From assembly GCA_020718965.1 (NCBI GenBank), contig DYRE01000123.1, positions 1 through 6,699 on the forward strand: 6,699 nt of DNA, in the 5' to 3' direction. Within the stretch, counting starts at the first letter, position 1. Each line of letters opens with the position of its first letter. A model generated the notes under the pieces. That model worked only from the letters and a program-made list of their open reading frames with translations, did not search any database and had not been told where the DNA came from. Made by a program: the position numbers and the translations under genes. The DNA comes from Desulfomonile tiedjei (GTDB lineage: Bacteria > Desulfobacterota > Desulfomonilia > Desulfomonilales > Desulfomonilaceae). Of the stretch, positions 6,390 to 6,699 are shown in pieces.

Positions 6390-6699
6390 TCACAACACAT
6401 CTGCGAAATAATCCGAAAGCTTTCGGAAGAGCGGCCAGGAGAGGCTCAAGATCACCATCATCATTAGAGCCGAAAATACTAACGGTTGAAGTTCAGGAGA
6501 CTGGCCTTTGATAAGAACGGCCCGAAAGCCTTCAATTACGCCGACCATTGGGTTCAACATGTATATTGATCTCCACTCTTCTGGAACAGAGCTTAAGGGA
6601 TAAATTACCGGAGTAATAAAAAGCCACGCCTGAGTCAGGAAAGGAGTTGCAAAGATAAAATCCTTCCTGAATGTTCCAAGTCCTGCAAGCAGGATTCCA
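6390..6699 (-). CDS. wzm: Polysaccharide ABC exporter permease, Wzm-like (5' end cut by window edge)
   Basis: Reading the minus strand from base 6698 gives 102 codons and a TGA at 6390-6392. Base 6699 is the third base of the preceding codon. The fragment is the C-terminal end of an ABC-2 type permease. FIFATPFLTQAWLFITPVIY is a membrane segment with the conserved TPVIY ending, followed by YPLSSVPEEW, the LNPMVGVIEGFRAVL region typical of O-antigen and capsule permeases, and a last membrane helix around VFSALMMMVILSLSWPLF. The end FRKLSDYFADVL matches the usual short cytoplasmic tail. It sits in the inner membrane and forms the channel for the glycan, paired with the ATPase encoded 7 nt downstream. 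The missing N-terminal part would hold the first membrane helices. The family is clear from tail and gene order. Confidence 0.93.
   Translation of the reverse strand, partial: GILLAGLGTFRKDFIFATPFLTQAWLFITPVIYPLSSVPEEWRSIYMLNPMVGVIEGFRAVLIKGQSPELQPLVFSALMMMVILSLSWPLFRKLSDYFADVL

Noticed and set aside
6413..6426. Perfect 14-base palindrome CCGAAAGCTTTCGG
   Set aside because: It lies in the conserved C-terminal FRKLSD codons of the permease and has no spacer for a hairpin loop. A single copy inside a coding region is most likely chance.
6450..6464. CAT-type triplet run (ATG ATG ATG GTG on the coding strand) as a microsatellite
   Set aside because: There are only three units, and it encodes Met residues within a hydrophobic membrane helix of the permease.
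1..6699. Search by eye for tRNA, rRNA, CRISPR, insertion-sequence ends or phage genes
   Set aside because: None seen. The window is filled by coding sequence on one strand, and no direct repeat arrays or transposase motifs were noticed.

Overview
The window is a compact piece of a bacterial surface-polysaccharide locus. It is most likely an ABC-transporter-dependent O-antigen cluster (LPS O-polysaccharide or a similar glycan). All seven genes lie on the minus strand and are transcribed from the right edge (6699) toward the left edge (1). Wzm/Wzt-type export implies a bacterium, probably Gram-negative. Base composition is moderate and patchy, and nothing here fixes the genus. An environmental proteobacterium-like or deltaproteobacterial-like host is only a guess.

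Order in transcription: (1) the C-terminal end of an ABC-2 permease, Wzm-like (6390-6698, cut by the right edge); (2) a 425-aa ATP-binding subunit, Wzt-like, with a long C-terminal domain of the carbohydrate-binding type (5105-6382); (3) a class I SAM-dependent methyltransferase (4450-5130); (4) a GT-A/family 2-like glycosyltransferase (3517-4449); (5) a second SAM-dependent methyltransferase (2777-3487); (6) a 674-aa protein with two GT-B (family 4-like) glycosyltransferase domains in tandem (765-2789); (7) a third family 4-like glycosyltransferase gene, cut by the left edge (1-768). This last gene has no stop codon inside the window and was found by translating upstream from the edge.

The genes are packed with no real intergenic space. 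Junctions are a 7-nt gap, a 26-nt overlap, exact abutment, a 29-nt gap, a 4- or 13-nt overlap depending on the start chosen, and a 3-nt ATGA overlap. No stretch over 30 nt lacks a gene and no promoter is visible, so all seven are probably one transcript starting beyond the right edge, with extensive translational coupling.

Inferred joint role: the glycosyltransferases (four catalytic domains in three genes) build a glycan on a lipid carrier at the cytoplasmic face of the inner membrane. The methyltransferases modify sugars or cap the chain. Wzt recognises the finished chain through its C-terminal domain, and Wzm/Wzt moves it across the membrane. The parts belong to known families. I see no clear sign of a wholly new system. 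The most notable points are the tandem glycosyltransferase, the possible link between the Wzt C-terminal domain and a methyl cap, and a few unusual translation-start arrangements.
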